From assembly GCF_000428945.1 (NCBI RefSeq), contig NZ_AUAX01000016.1, positions 62,001 through 126,000 of the forward strand: a stretch of 64,000 bases of DNA, written 5' to 3'. Below, one piece after another: positions 35,436 through 44,347 of the stretch (positions within the stretch are counted from its first letter, which is position 1; each line of letters opens with the position of its first letter). The position numbers and the translations under genes were made by a program. The DNA is from Hamadaea tsunoensis DSM 44101 (lineage in GTDB: Bacteria > Actinomycetota > Actinomycetes > Mycobacteriales > Micromonosporaceae). The notes beneath the pieces are model-generated. The model worked only from the letters and a program-made list of their open reading frames with translations. It did not search any database and had not been told where the DNA came from.

Positions 35436-35450
35436 GGTACGCTGCGTACC
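35436..35450. promoter_or_regulatory. TetR operator, site 2, abutting the tetR start codon
   Basis: GGTACGC-T-GCGTACC is a perfect 15-bp palindrome that ends one base before the ATG of the TetR gene. There is no room for a ribosome site, so the mRNA is probably leaderless and the repressor would cover the transcription start. Confidence 0.7.
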
Positions 35451-36035
35451 ATGGCGGACACTCGACGGCGGGGCGCCGAACTCGAACGGGCGATCCTGCG
35501 CGCCGCGGTCGAGGAGCTGACCGAGAACGGCTACGCCGGGCTCACCATGGACCGGGTCGCCCGCCGGGCGGGGACCAACAAGAACGCCATCTACCGCCGG
35601 TGGAGCAGCCGAGCCGCGCTGGGACTCTCGGCGTACCGTGAATTGATCAAGGCGGACCGGGAGCCGGCGGACACCGGGACCTTGCGCGGCGACGTGCTGG
35701 AGCTGCTGCGCGGCGCGAACCGACAGCAGTCGGCGAACCCGGTGCTCGGCGGGGTGATCCGCGGCCTGCTCGCGGCGGCCGCCGAGGACCCGGAACTGGC
35801 CGCTCAGCTGCGGGAGAACGTGCTGGACGCGGGGTCGGGCCTGTGGCTGACGGTGCTCGGCCGGGCGGTGGCGCGCGGGGAGATCCGGCCCGAGGCGCTG
35901 CATCCGCGGGTCGCGACGGTGGGGATCGTGTTGCTGCGCAACGAGTACGTCGCCCGCGGCACGACGGCGGTGAGCGACGAGGTCATCGAGGAGATCGTCG
36001 ACGAGGTCTACCTGCCACTGGTGCGCGGCCGGTGA
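35451..36035 (+). CDS. TetR-family repressor
   Basis: 194 residues. The N-terminal helix-turn-helix is clear: LERAILRAAVEELTENGYAG, then MDRVARRAGTNKNAIYRRW (about 34-52). The C-terminal ligand domain is variable; a TetR_C-like region around 80-190 is likely. The start codon follows directly after operator site 2, consistent with leaderless translation and autoregulation. Its target is probably the divergent TIM-barrel gene. Confidence 0.9.
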   Translation: MADTRRRGAELERAILRAAVEELTENGYAGLTMDRVARRAGTNKNAIYRRWSSRAALGLSAYRELIKADREPADTGTLRGDVLELLRGANRQQSANPVLGGVIRGLLAAAAEDPELAAQLRENVLDAGSGLWLTVLGRAVARGEIRPEALHPRVATVGIVLLRNEYVARGTTAVSDEVIEEIVDEVYLPLVRGR

Positions 36036-36121
36036 TCGCCGAGGCGGACCGGCATGATGCTCGCCCGCGGCCGGTCGACCTCATGGGATCATGACGGGAG
36101 CACCGACCGGGAGGCAGCGTC

Positions 36122-36787
36122 ATGACCGAAGTGCACGTCCTGCGGGTTTTCCGCGGCCCCGGCGGCACCGCCGGCAACACCCTCGGCGTCGTTCTGGACG
36201 GTCCCGGCGTCCCCGAAGACGACGAACGCCTCGCGATCGCCGAACGGCTCGGCTTCGCCGAGACCGTCTTCGTCGACGACGTGACAGGCGGTGTCCTCGA
36301 CATCTTCACCCCCGTCGGCCGGATCCCGTTCGCCGGGCAGCCGCTGGTCGGCTCCGCCTGGCTCCTTCACCGCGAGGCCGGCGTGACAGTGCTGCGCCCG
36401 CCGGTCGGCGAGGTCGCGGCCCGGGTCGACGACGAGTTCAGCTGGGTCGTCTGCCGGCCCGAATGGGGCGCCGGCCGGCGTACGCAGGAGTTCGGCAGCG
36501 CGGCCGAGGTCGACGCGCTGCCCGGACCGCCACCCGGCGAGGGCTTCCTGTACGCCTGGGCGTGGCAGTCCGAGGACGTCGTGCGCGCCCGCGCGTTCCC
36601 CCGCCGGGGCGGCCCGATCACCGAGGACGAGGCGACCGGTTCGGCGGCGGTCGTCCTCACCGCCGAGCTCGGCCGGGATCTCGACATCCGGCAGGGAGTC
36701 GGGTCGCAGATCCTCACCAGGCTGCTCGGCGACGGCAGCGTGGAACTGGGCGGCCGCGTCCTCACGCAGGAGATCCGGCGGCTGTAG
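36122..36787 (+). CDS. PhzF-family isomerase-like protein, short
   Basis: 221 residues. PhzF features are present: GNTLGVVLDG near the start, the catalytic Glu in GFAETVFV (about 41-48), TPVGRIPFAGQPLVGSAW and the late DEATGSAAVVL. At 221 residues it is shorter than typical 260-280-residue members, with part of the second half missing. PhzF enzymes catalyse isomerisation (trans-2,3-dihydro-3-hydroxyanthranilate in phenazine synthesis) but most relatives outside phenazine clusters have unknown substrates. The 3' end overlaps the convergent TetR gene by 26 bp. Confidence 0.85.
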   Translation: MTEVHVLRVFRGPGGTAGNTLGVVLDGPGVPEDDERLAIAERLGFAETVFVDDVTGGVLDIFTPVGRIPFAGQPLVGSAWLLHREAGVTVLRPPVGEVAARVDDEFSWVVCRPEWGAGRRTQEFGSAAEVDALPGPPPGEGFLYAWAWQSEDVVRARAFPRRGGPITEDEATGSAAVVLTAELGRDLDIRQGVGSQILTRLLGDGSVELGGRVLTQEIRRL

Positions 36788-37427
36788 CCGGCTCGGCCAG
36801 GATGGCGGCCGCGACCGTGTCGACGTACCAGCCCTGGAACTCCTCGGCCGACCAGCCCTGCTCGCGGACGAGATAGTCGTAGTTACGGACGTCCATGGCG
36901 AGCCAGAGGACGTCGACGACCCGGTCGGCACTGAGCTCGGGCCGTAGCCCGCCGGTGGCGGCGAGGTCGGCGGCGAACATCGACATGCCGTTCCGGCGCT
37001 CCTCCTGGTTCTTCCGCCAGATCACGGCCGCCTCGGGATCGGCGGTCGCGGCGCCGGCCAGCGCCACCATCACCGCCGCCTGCCGGGCCTGGACCTCGGT
37101 CAGGTGCCGGGCGTACCGCTCCAGCATCGCCCGGGGATCGGTCAGCGCCCGGATGTCGTCGACGAACTGCCGTCGCGCAAGGGGAACCTGCTCGTCGTCC
37201 CCGGCGATGGTCACGTCGATCAGATCGGACAGCAGCGCCTTCTTGGTGCCGAACACCTTGTACACGGTCTGCACCGCCACACCCGCCTCCGCGGCGACCG
37301 CCGTCAGCGGGGTCGCGGCGTACCCGGGGTCGACGAAGAGCCTGGCGGCCGCGGCAAGGATCGCCCCCCGCGTCATCCGGGCCTGCTCCTGTCGGTGGAC
37401 CGAGTCGTACCGGCGCTTGACAACCAC
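36762..37427 (-). CDS. TetR-family regulator
   Basis: 221 residues. Helix-turn-helix: MTRGAILAAAARLFVDPGYA then LTAVAAEAGVAVQTVYKVFGTKKALL (about 40-65). GTG 37427 taken as start; the frame is open further upstream over the next gene, but sequence there is not TetR-like. It is divergent from the methyltransferase gene and probably represses it through a palindrome at 37443. Confidence 0.85.
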   Translation of the reverse strand: MVVKRRYDSVHRQEQARMTRGAILAAAARLFVDPGYAATPLTAVAAEAGVAVQTVYKVFGTKKALLSDLIDVTIAGDDEQVPLARRQFVDDIRALTDPRAMLERYARHLTEVQARQAAVMVALAGAATADPEAAVIWRKNQEERRNGMSMFAADLAATGGLRPELSADRVVDVLWLAMDVRNYDYLVREQGWSAEEFQGWYVDTVAAAILAEPATAAGSPA

Positions 37428-37442
37428 CCGCTGAGTGTAGTC

Positions 37443-37457
37443 CTCTATTGGATAGAG
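37443..37457. promoter_or_regulatory. Candidate TetR operator
   Basis: CTCTAT-TGG-ATAGAG is a perfect 6-bp-arm palindrome, extended by TAGTC on the left and ACTA on the right with a one-base offset. It lies between the TetR gene and the divergent methyltransferase gene, in an AT-rich patch that stands out from its surroundings. Confidence 0.55.
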
Positions 37458-37493
37458 ACTAGCTCTACTCAAGTTAACGGGAAGGTGAGTCCG

Positions 37494-37973
37494 ATGGTCG
37501 GTCAGCAGACGGCGGCACGCGGCGCCCAGGTGATCTTCATTCCGCCCCCGGCCTACTATGCGGCCGGTCTGGTCGGCGGGGTCCTGCTCGACATGGTGGT
37601 CCCGCTCGCGGTAGGCGGCCGACCCGCGACCGCCGTCGCCGGCGCGGTGGTGGGCGCCGCAGGGGTGGCACTCACCGTCGCCGGAGTGTCGGCCGTTATC
37701 CGCCACCGCACGACGATCGTCCCCCACCACGCCGTCTCGAACCTGATCACCACCGGCCCCTACCGGCTGTCCCGCAACCCGATGTACACCGGGCTCGCGG
37801 TGCTCTACATCGGACTGGCGCTCGTATTCGGCTCCTGGTGGCCGATCCTGCTCGGACCGGTCGTGCTCTGGGCGATATACAGGCTGGTCATCCGGCCCGA
37901 GGAGGAATACCTCGGCGAGCGGTTCGGGCCGGCGTACGCGCGCTACCGTGCCCGCGTACGCCGATGGCTCTGA
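37494..37973 (+). CDS. Isoprenylcysteine carboxyl methyltransferase-family membrane protein
   Basis: 159 residues with four hydrophobic helices. The C-terminal half has the ICMT/PEMT-like signature LITTGPYRLSRNPMYTGLAVLYIGLAL, then RPEEEYLGERFGPAYARYRARVRRWL, which form the SAM and substrate sites. Bacterial members methylate membrane-associated small molecules; the substrate is unknown. The ATG at 37494 follows GGAAGGTGA. Under control of the divergent TetR protein by inference. Confidence 0.85.
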   Translation: MVGQQTAARGAQVIFIPPPAYYAAGLVGGVLLDMVVPLAVGGRPATAVAGAVVGAAGVALTVAGVSAVIRHRTTIVPHHAVSNLITTGPYRLSRNPMYTGLAVLYIGLALVFGSWWPILLGPVVLWAIYRLVIRPEEEYLGERFGPAYARYRARVRRWL

Positions 37974-37976
37974 GGG

Positions 37977-38513
37977 TCAGAGTGCCTTGAGCAGTTTCAG
38001 GAGGGTGTTCCAGTTGCGGCCGGTCCCGAGTACCGGCGCCTTCCGCCCGACGAAGTAGTCCCCGAGCTTCGAGTCCGCGATCCCGCCGGGCAGCCACAGG
38101 TACACCTCGGACCTGCCCACCCGGAACTCGTCAGGCCGGTACGCGTCCGCGTCCAACTCCTCGCCCAGTCCCTTCGGCGCGGCTTCGGCGAGGAACACCA
38201 CGAGATATCGGGACGGGTTGTCGGCGACCTCCGCCAGCGGATTCTCCTCGACGATCGCCTGCAGTTCGTCGCGCGTACGCAGAATGCAGCGCACGGTGGT
38301 CCCGAACCGCTCGGCGACGGCCGCCTCGATCGTGGCGATCACCTTGTCACGGGCGGGGTTCCCGGCCACCGTGAAGACGGCGTTGCCGCTCTGCAGCAGG
38401 GTCGCGACCTCGGTGTAGCCGCAGCCCGCGAGCAGGTCGCGGAGTTCCGCCATCGCGATCTTCTTGTTGCCGCCGACGTTGACGCCGCGCAGCAGGAGTG
38501 CGTACCTCGCCAT
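37977..38513 (-). CDS. DUF1697 protein
   Basis: 178 residues. Starts with RYALLLRGVNVGGNKKIAMAELR, the hallmark of DUF1697, and ends VGRKAPVLGTGRNWNTLLKLL, also typical. Small cytoplasmic proteins of this family are widespread in actinobacteria and have no established function. The stop is 3 bp from the convergent methyltransferase gene stop. Upstream lies copy 5 of the 81-bp element. Confidence 0.9.
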   Translation of the reverse strand: MARYALLLRGVNVGGNKKIAMAELRDLLAGCGYTEVATLLQSGNAVFTVAGNPARDKVIATIEAAVAERFGTTVRCILRTRDELQAIVEENPLAEVADNPSRYLVVFLAEAAPKGLGEELDADAYRPDEFRVGRSEVYLWLPGGIADSKLGDYFVGRKAPVLGTGRNWNTLLKLLKAL

Positions 38514-38572
38514 GAAGCCAGCTTGGCACACCGCCCACCGGCCCGGGCGCCGCCCGGCCGCCCGCCCGCTCC

Positions 38573-38653
38573 GTGATCGCGTTTGGATCAGGGATCGCCA
38601 CGTAATCTTGGCCCAAGATTCGGGTGATTTCCGTGATCCAAACCCGATCCGGG
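38573..38653 (-). repeat. 81-bp palindromic element, copy 5 (reverse orientation)
   Basis: The asymmetric internal loops show that this copy is inverted relative to the other four. Its inner stem is AATCTTGG-C-CCAAGATT where others have AATCATGG/CCATGATT: both sides changed together, so the stem is kept. The outer arms are partly decayed at the tips. It lies in the gap between the DUF1697 gene and the lipoprotein gene. Confidence 0.75.
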
Positions 38654-38764
38654 AGCGGGCGCCACGTTGCCGTCTGCGGTTGTCGGGTAGGCGATGCCCG
38701 CGGCGGCAACTCCGGCCGCCGGAGCGTACGTCTTCGGGAGCGTCACCACGTTGAAGGAGCTTCC

Positions 38765-39400
38765 GTGAACCGCACACTCGCCACCGCCGCACTCGCCGCC
38801 CTCGCCGTCGCGGGCCTGGCCGCGTGCTCCCCCAAGGCCGCCCCCACCGCCGCACCGGCGACCACCGCCGCATCGCCCAGCGCCGCCGCACCGTCGGCAA
38901 GCGCCAGTCCCTCCGCGCCGCCGTCGGCCGGCACCTCCCCCGTCCCGTCGCCGCCTCCGCCGCCGGCGAAGCCCGTGGCCCTCGGCCCGACCGGTTACGG
39001 TCCGCTGAAGATCGGCCTCACCCCCGCGCAGGCGTACGCGACGGGCATCATCACGAAGCCGACGGCCGGCAACGGCGCCTCGCCGGGATGCGACCAGTCG
39101 GCCGGGCTGGCCGGCTCGGGCTACAAGGTCGGCGGCGACAGCGTGGCCGGCTGGGTCCTGTTCGGACCGCACGGCGTCGCGGCGATCTACGCGTACGGGA
39201 AGATGGCCACGCCGGAGGGCATCCGCCTGGGCAGTACGACGGCGCAGGTGACCCGGGCCTACCCGAAGGGCGTCATCGCCGAGGGCCGGATGAACGTCGC
39301 GGCCGACGCGACGGGGAAGACGGAGTACCGGATCGCGCTGTCCGGGGGCAAGGTCATCCAGCTCGCGCTGCAGAACCGCCCGAACGGCTGCTACGAGTAG
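38765..39400 (+). CDS. Lipoprotein of unknown function
   Basis: 211 residues. A lipobox VAGLAAC (Cys21) ends the signal peptide, so it is anchored to the outer face of the membrane. A Ser/Pro/Ala stretch (about 22-70) leads to a compact domain beginning GPTGYGPLKIGLTPAQAYATG, with Cys in SPGCDQSA and near the end (NGCYE). Such a GPL-IG-L--A-A pattern is common in actinobacterial secreted proteins of unknown role. GTG start with AAGGAG 6 bases upstream. Confidence 0.8.
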   Translation: MNRTLATAALAALAVAGLAACSPKAAPTAAPATTAASPSAAAPSASASPSAPPSAGTSPVPSPPPPPAKPVALGPTGYGPLKIGLTPAQAYATGIITKPTAGNGASPGCDQSAGLAGSGYKVGGDSVAGWVLFGPHGVAAIYAYGKMATPEGIRLGSTTAQVTRAYPKGVIAEGRMNVAADATGKTEYRIALSGGKVIQLALQNRPNGCYE

Positions 39401-39413
39401 GCGTCACGCGGAC

Positions 39414-39441
39414 GCGCGCCCGGGTTCGCACCCGGGCGCGC
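39414..39441. terminator. 12-bp perfect terminator hairpin
   Basis: GCGCGCCCGGGT (39414-39425) pairs exactly with ACCCGGGCGCGC (39430-39441) around a TCGC loop. It lies between the convergent lipoprotein and SGNH genes and probably stops both. Confidence 0.8.
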
Positions 39442-39478
39442 GCATTCCGCGTCCGACTCCAATATGGACCGACTGTCG

Positions 39479-40738
39479 CTACGCCGCCGACACCACGATC
39501 GTTCCGTTGGGTTGGCGTACGCATTTCACCGAGTGCACCCCCGCCGCGTACGCGCCCGCGAGGCACTGGCCCAGCACGGCGTGTCCGGCCACGTTGGGAT
39601 GCCACGACTCCTGGCACGTCTGGAAGTAGGTGATGCAGGTGTCGGCGTACCGCTTGATGTCGAGTTTGTCCTTGCCGGACAGGCTTGTGAGCGGCACACC
39701 GGTCGGCCCGTCCTGTACGCGTACCGGGGTGGCCAGGGCGGTGGCCGGGTTGGTCGACGCCTCGCACAGCCGGGCGCCGTCGAAGGCCTGCTGGACGTTG
39801 AGGTAGACCAGGTCGTCGGCGGGGAACTCGGCCGACAGCGTCGTGTACGCCGACTTCACGATGTTGCCGAGGTTCGCCGAGAACTGGTGGCCCGGGCCCA
39901 TGCTCGCGCGGTGGATCGGGCAGCCGGCCGCGTACCGGGCGGCGCCGAGGTCGCGGAACTTGTCCCGGTCGTCCTCCCGGCCGTCCGCGCTGACCAGCGA
40001 CGGCAGCACGTCGAACGGCAGCGGATTGGTGTAGTCCTGCAGCACGATGCGGTGCTGGTGGTCGGCGTCGACCTGGTCGAGCACGGTCAGCAGCTGGCGC
40101 AGCGCCACGATGGTCTCGTTGGTGGCCGTGTTCACCTGGGCGGCCGTGGCGAGGTCGTCGGACGTGCACGGGTCCTGCTCGACCGGCCCGTTGATGTACG
40201 CCCAGAACTCCCACCACCCCGTCCACGCGTCGGCGATGAACCGGTTGGCGCACTTGCTCGCGACGTCGCCGAAGCTGAACGAGCTGTTGTTCGACCCGAG
40301 CCCGATCAGGACGAGGTCGATGTCGTTGGTCTGGGCGACGGCGCGTACCTGATCGATCTGGGACGCGACGGAGCGGCCTTTGTCGCGGGTGGACGACGCG
40401 GCGGTGATGTCGTAGGGGCGCCCGCCCGAGCAGGCGAGGTTGAACCGGTTCTGGATGCCCGGCAGGTTCGCCTGGAAGAGCGAGGCGTGCGGGGACCGGT
40501 GGCAGAAGTACGCGTTCGAGTTCGCGGCGGACCAGCCGGGGAAGCCCTGGGCCACACCGTTGACGTCGGTGACGGGCGCGTAGTCGCCGGCGCCCTCGCC
40601 GCTGACGAAGCTGTCGCCGAGCACGACGGCGGCGGTGGGCAGGGCGTCGAGTTCGAGGGCCGGCGCGGCCGCGGCCCGGACCGGGAGCGCGGCCAGGACG
40701 AGGACGGCCGCGAGGGCCGCTCGGCGGAGCGTGGACAC
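39479..40738 (-). CDS. Secreted SGNH/GDSL hydrolase
   Basis: 419 residues with a signal peptide (about 1-25). Motifs in order: block I LGDSFVSGEG (nucleophile Ser, about 37-46), block III GLGSNNSS (about 148), and block V WHPNVAGH (His, near 382). Several Cys fit disulfides of a secreted esterase of the group that deacylates lipids or glycans. GTG 40738 is chosen because TAGGAG lies 9 bases upstream. The longer open frame starts in promoter sequence. Divergent from the methyltransferase gene over 236 bp with no other gene. Confidence 0.88.
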   Translation of the reverse strand: MSTLRRAALAAVLVLAALPVRAAAAPALELDALPTAAVVLGDSFVSGEGAGDYAPVTDVNGVAQGFPGWSAANSNAYFCHRSPHASLFQANLPGIQNRFNLACSGGRPYDITAASSTRDKGRSVASQIDQVRAVAQTNDIDLVLIGLGSNNSSFSFGDVASKCANRFIADAWTGWWEFWAYINGPVEQDPCTSDDLATAAQVNTATNETIVALRQLLTVLDQVDADHQHRIVLQDYTNPLPFDVLPSLVSADGREDDRDKFRDLGAARYAAGCPIHRASMGPGHQFSANLGNIVKSAYTTLSAEFPADDLVYLNVQQAFDGARLCEASTNPATALATPVRVQDGPTGVPLTSLSGKDKLDIKRYADTCITYFQTCQESWHPNVAGHAVLGQCLAGAYAAGVHSVKCVRQPNGTIVVSAA

Positions 40739-40974
40739 GGATGCATCTCCTACGAGGTGTCGGGACAGGTCCACATCAGAGCATGAATAATTCTCACCGT
40801 CAATATCCTACCGATCCAGTGGGATATCGGCCGGAAACCCGTTGGACTCCGGACGGACCAGGCCGATAGCCTCCCGCTCGTGACGATCTGAGCGAACGAC
40901 TCCCGCTCCGGCCGCGCCGAGGGAAGGCGGCGGCCGGCCCGTCCGCGCGTCTGCTCTATCCACAAAGGATTGTC

Positions 40975-41868
40975 ATGGAGATCTACCAGCACCCGCTCGC
41001 GTACCTGCTCGGCTTGGAGGGGGTCGCGCTGCTGCGGGCCTTCGCCGGCGAGCACGACCGCGACTTCACCGCCGCCCGCTTCGCCGAGATCCGGGCCCTG
41101 CTCGATCGCGCCGACGAGTTCGGTCCCGGCAGCGACGTCCCGCTCATGCCGACCGCACGCGGATACGACGGCTGGGCCCGCACCTACGACATCGAGGACA
41201 ACGGCTCCTTCCCGTTGCAGGACGAGGTACTCCTGCCCCTGCTCGACCGACTTCCGCCCGGCGAGGTCATCGACGTCGCCTGCGGCACCGGCCGGATCAC
41301 CCGCGAGCTCGTCCGGCGCGGCCACCGCGTACGCGGATTCGACCAGTCGCCGGGGATGTTGGAGAAGGCCCGGAAAGCGTTGCCGGAGGCGGAGTTCGCC
41401 GAGGCGTCGATGACCGCCCTGCCGGTGCCCGACGGCAGCGCCGACCACGTGGTCTGCACGCTCGCCCTCGGCCACCTGCCCGACCTCGAACCGTTCTTCG
41501 CCGAGGCCGCCCGCGTCCTGCGCCCCGGCGGCCACCTGGTCGTCTCCGACACCCGCGGGCACTACACCGGCTCCTGGCTCTACCCGCTCGTCAAGGAGGA
41601 CACCGAGGGCAACGTCGGCTACGTCCGCAACTGGAGCCACCCGACCGGCGCGTACCTGCGGGCGGCTCTGCGGCACGGATTCGGCGTACGCGCCTGCGAG
41701 GAGCCCCTCCGTCCGCACCCGACCGTCGATCCGGACGAGGCCGCCGAGCCGCTCGATCTGACCGAGCCGCCGGACGTGTGGACGCTGCACCCGTGGATCC
41801 CCGAAGCGGCGAACGCGGCCCGGGCGGGCCTGCCCGCCCTCATCATCTGGGACTTCCAGCTGGCCTGA
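40975..41868 (+). CDS. SAM-dependent class I methyltransferase
   Basis: 297 residues. Motif I VIDVACGTGRI (about 98-108), the acidic end of strand 2 in VRGFDQSPGML, and post-motif LPDGS/DHVVCTLALGHL identify a Methyltransf_11/25 type enzyme. An N-terminal helical extension of about 60 residues precedes the SAM domain, and a C-terminal region after 230 is Trp/Pro-rich. Small-molecule methylation is likely; the substrate is unknown. ATG start after CAAAGGATTGTC. Confidence 0.9.
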   Translation: MEIYQHPLAYLLGLEGVALLRAFAGEHDRDFTAARFAEIRALLDRADEFGPGSDVPLMPTARGYDGWARTYDIEDNGSFPLQDEVLLPLLDRLPPGEVIDVACGTGRITRELVRRGHRVRGFDQSPGMLEKARKALPEAEFAEASMTALPVPDGSADHVVCTLALGHLPDLEPFFAEAARVLRPGGHLVVSDTRGHYTGSWLYPLVKEDTEGNVGYVRNWSHPTGAYLRAALRHGFGVRACEEPLRPHPTVDPDEAAEPLDLTEPPDVWTLHPWIPEAANAARAGLPALIIWDFQLA

Positions 41869-41908
41869 CCGGATCGAAGGGAATGCGCGACCTTGGTACC
41901 GTGCGCCC

Positions 41909-43000
41909 ATGGGACGGGGGTCGCGCATTCTGCTCGGGCTGTTCGCGTTCAACGGACTGCTGGTCTCGTACATCATCACGGCCGGGCTGCCCGGGCCGCC
42001 CAAGGCGATGCCGGTCGCGTCCGGCGCCGCCACCGCCTACGACGCCTCGATCGGCGGCTGCGCCGACGCCTGCGCCCGCGCCCGGCTGGACGGCAACGCC
42101 GCCGCCCTCCGACGGCGTGCCGACGTGACCCGCCGGGCGACGTGGGCCTGCTTCGGCGCCGGCTTCGGCTGCCCCGGGCACCACCTCGAAGACCGGACGG
42201 CGGTGGGCCCGTGGGAGGTCCTCGGCCTCGTCGACGGTCTGCGTACCGGCGTCGCCAACGAATTCGGGCCGGTGTTCCGGGAGACCCGGTTCAGTGTGCA
42301 GTGCGGCTCGGTGGACCTCGAATGGGCGCTGACGCCGTCAGTGACGCCCGGGATCAGGACCGTCTACCCGGCCGCCGTTCTGGGCTATCGCTGGACACGG
42401 CACGAATACGTCATGGTCTCGGACTCGTCGGTCACGCCTCGGCCGCGTACGCCGGTGGCTACGAGCTGGGAACTGGAGCGGGCCGTCATCGCCGTGGCGA
42501 TGATGCCCGGATCACTGGACGTGCCGCCCGCGGACGCGCGTGATCTGCGGCGGTTCCTGGACAGCCGGCTGGGCCTGCCGGCCGTGCCCTCGTTCACCGA
42601 CATCAACGGTGCCTTCATCGGTGAGCCGGGCGTCGAAGCCGGACCACCCTGCAACGCCACCGTGCGCGGCGTCCCACCGATGATCACCGGTGCCCGGTCG
42701 CTGAACCAGCCGGGTGAACGGCAGCCCCGCGTCCTCGAACCCGCCGCCGGGACGGCCCTGATGATCCTCGTCGGCTGCCCTGGGGCGCACGGCTCGACGG
42801 TCACCCTGACCGTGCGAGCCGGGAACGGTGCGGAACAGGGGCACGCCGAAGTCCGTTGCACCGGCGAACTAGCGGTCGGCGCGGTGTTCCCGGTCGCCGA
42901 GCCCACGGCCGTCGGACCATACACGGTGGATGCGCAGGGATCACCCGACTGGGTGGCGTACGCGTACGCCGTGCCGATCGTCCACGCCCAAGGCACGTGA
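41909..43000 (+). CDS. Hypothetical membrane-anchored protein
   Basis: 363 residues. An uncleaved N-terminal helix (about 6-25) anchors the protein; the rest appears extracytoplasmic, with paired Cys (GGCADACARA and WACFGAGFGCPGHH) probably in disulfides. No enzyme motif or known domain is recognised. It starts 40 bp after the methyltransferase gene in the same direction, so the two may be co-transcribed. Convergent with the next membrane-protein gene (9-bp gap). Confidence 0.6.
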   Translation: MGRGSRILLGLFAFNGLLVSYIITAGLPGPPKAMPVASGAATAYDASIGGCADACARARLDGNAAALRRRADVTRRATWACFGAGFGCPGHHLEDRTAVGPWEVLGLVDGLRTGVANEFGPVFRETRFSVQCGSVDLEWALTPSVTPGIRTVYPAAVLGYRWTRHEYVMVSDSSVTPRPRTPVATSWELERAVIAVAMMPGSLDVPPADARDLRRFLDSRLGLPAVPSFTDINGAFIGEPGVEAGPPCNATVRGVPPMITGARSLNQPGERQPRVLEPAAGTALMILVGCPGAHGSTVTLTVRAGNGAEQGHAEVRCTGELAVGAVFPVAEPTAVGPYTVDAQGSPDWVAYAYAVPIVHAQGT

Positions 43001-43009
43001 GGACGGCTT

Positions 43010-44347
43010 TCAGCTCGATACGACCGGTGCTCGGTAAGCCCAGTACACGTAGGCGTCGTCGTCGCGGACGAGCAGCAGCACCGGAACGAACTCGTCCGCG
43101 CCGACGCGTACCTCCCGCGGCCACCGGGCGGTGAACCACATCGGCGCGGATCCGTTACGCGGGAACGATACCGCTTCCGCATCGGTGGTCACGCCGCCGG
43201 CCACCGGGCGGTCGGCCACACCGGACAGCCACGGATAGCGGCGCGGCAGATCGACGCCCCAGGAACCCATCCAGCCGGAACCGTCCGGGCCGGAGATGGA
43301 TCCCACGACGTCGCCCGAGCCCACCCGGATCGCCAGCACCTCGTAGTGGCTGCCGGCCGGGGCGGCCCGGCCCGCGTCCAGCCGGCCTATCACCGCCCGC
43401 TCGCCGTCGAACGGGCCCGCCGTGTTGATGCCCCGCAGGTCCAGGTCGGCGAGCGCGGCCGCCATGGTGTCCCGGTCGACGACACGGACGCGGACGACCG
43501 CGCGGCTGTCCTCGGGTGTGATCGGCGGCTGTGCCCGGACGTACTGGGGCAGCGCCCACACCAGCGGTAGCACGACAAGCAGCGCGGTCGCCCCGGCCGC
43601 CACCGCCAGCACCCGCCGCCGCGGCGGGGAGAGCACCGGGCCGGTGTTGCTGAGCAGCGAGCCGACCAGAAGCACCACGGCCAGCGCCGTCAGGTTCCGG
43701 AACTCCAGCCCGTCGTCCGGGCCGGGTAGGGCGGCGAACCACATCTGGCCCAGGCAGGCCAGTGACAGCACCGCCCCGCCCGCGGTGATGCCGCGCGCGG
43801 CGTCCGTGCCCGGTTCGGCCAGGCCACGCAGGCCGTGATGAGTGGCGAAGCGGATCGCCCCGGCCGTGACCAGCGCAGCCACGACCGCCCCCGCGCCCCA
43901 GGCCGCGACGACCTCACGGTCGGTGCCCTCGCTGCGGACGGCCAGGGCCGCCGGCAGCGAGATCGCCGTCAGCACGAGCAGCGCCCACGGCACCACCTGC
44001 CGCCAGCGGCCCACCGCCGGCACCTGGCGGTCCGGACCGCGCAGCACCACCTCCGCCAGCGCCGCCCCGATCAGCCAGCCGGCCAGCAGCGCCGTCGCGG
44101 GCAGCACGATCCGGTGCTGCGGCAGCGTCACGACCAAGGTCACGATCACAGCCACGAGTACGCCGAGAGTCCGCATTCGCCGCCGCGCCAGCAGATACCG
44201 TCGCAGCTGTTCGCGTACGGCGGGTTCGTCGGGCAGGCCGTCCGCCGTGAGCAGCCAGGACAGGCGCTGCTCACGGACCGGGAGGACGAAGCCGAGGCAC
44301 AGGACAGCCAGCGTGATGATCAGAAACTCGACCGCTTGATCCGGCAC
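43010..44347 (-). CDS. Polytopic membrane protein of unknown function
   Basis: 445 residues. About eight membrane helices cover residues 5-290. The last 150 residues form a soluble, probably extracellular domain, beginning after the last helix with VRAQPPITPEDSRAVVRVRVV. Basic residues lie between helices 1 and 2 (RRYLLARRRMRT). No transport or enzyme signature is seen. GTG 44347 is preferred since GGGGGAG lies 6 bases upstream. Overall layout suggests a sensory or scaffold membrane protein, but this is a guess. Confidence 0.55.
   Translation of the reverse strand: MPDQAVEFLIITLAVLCLGFVLPVREQRLSWLLTADGLPDEPAVREQLRRYLLARRRMRTLGVLVAVIVTLVVTLPQHRIVLPATALLAGWLIGAALAEVVLRGPDRQVPAVGRWRQVVPWALLVLTAISLPAALAVRSEGTDREVVAAWGAGAVVAALVTAGAIRFATHHGLRGLAEPGTDAARGITAGGAVLSLACLGQMWFAALPGPDDGLEFRNLTALAVVLLVGSLLSNTGPVLSPPRRRVLAVAAGATALLVVLPLVWALPQYVRAQPPITPEDSRAVVRVRVVDRDTMAAALADLDLRGINTAGPFDGERAVIGRLDAGRAAPAGSHYEVLAIRVGSGDVVGSISGPDGSGWMGSWGVDLPRRYPWLSGVADRPVAGGVTTDAEAVSFPRNGSAPMWFTARWPREVRVGADEFVPVLLLVRDDDAYVYWAYRAPVVSS

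Noticed and set aside
36122-36787. Phenazine biosynthesis from the PhzF-like gene
   Set aside because: No other phenazine gene is nearby and PhzF relatives are widespread with other roles.
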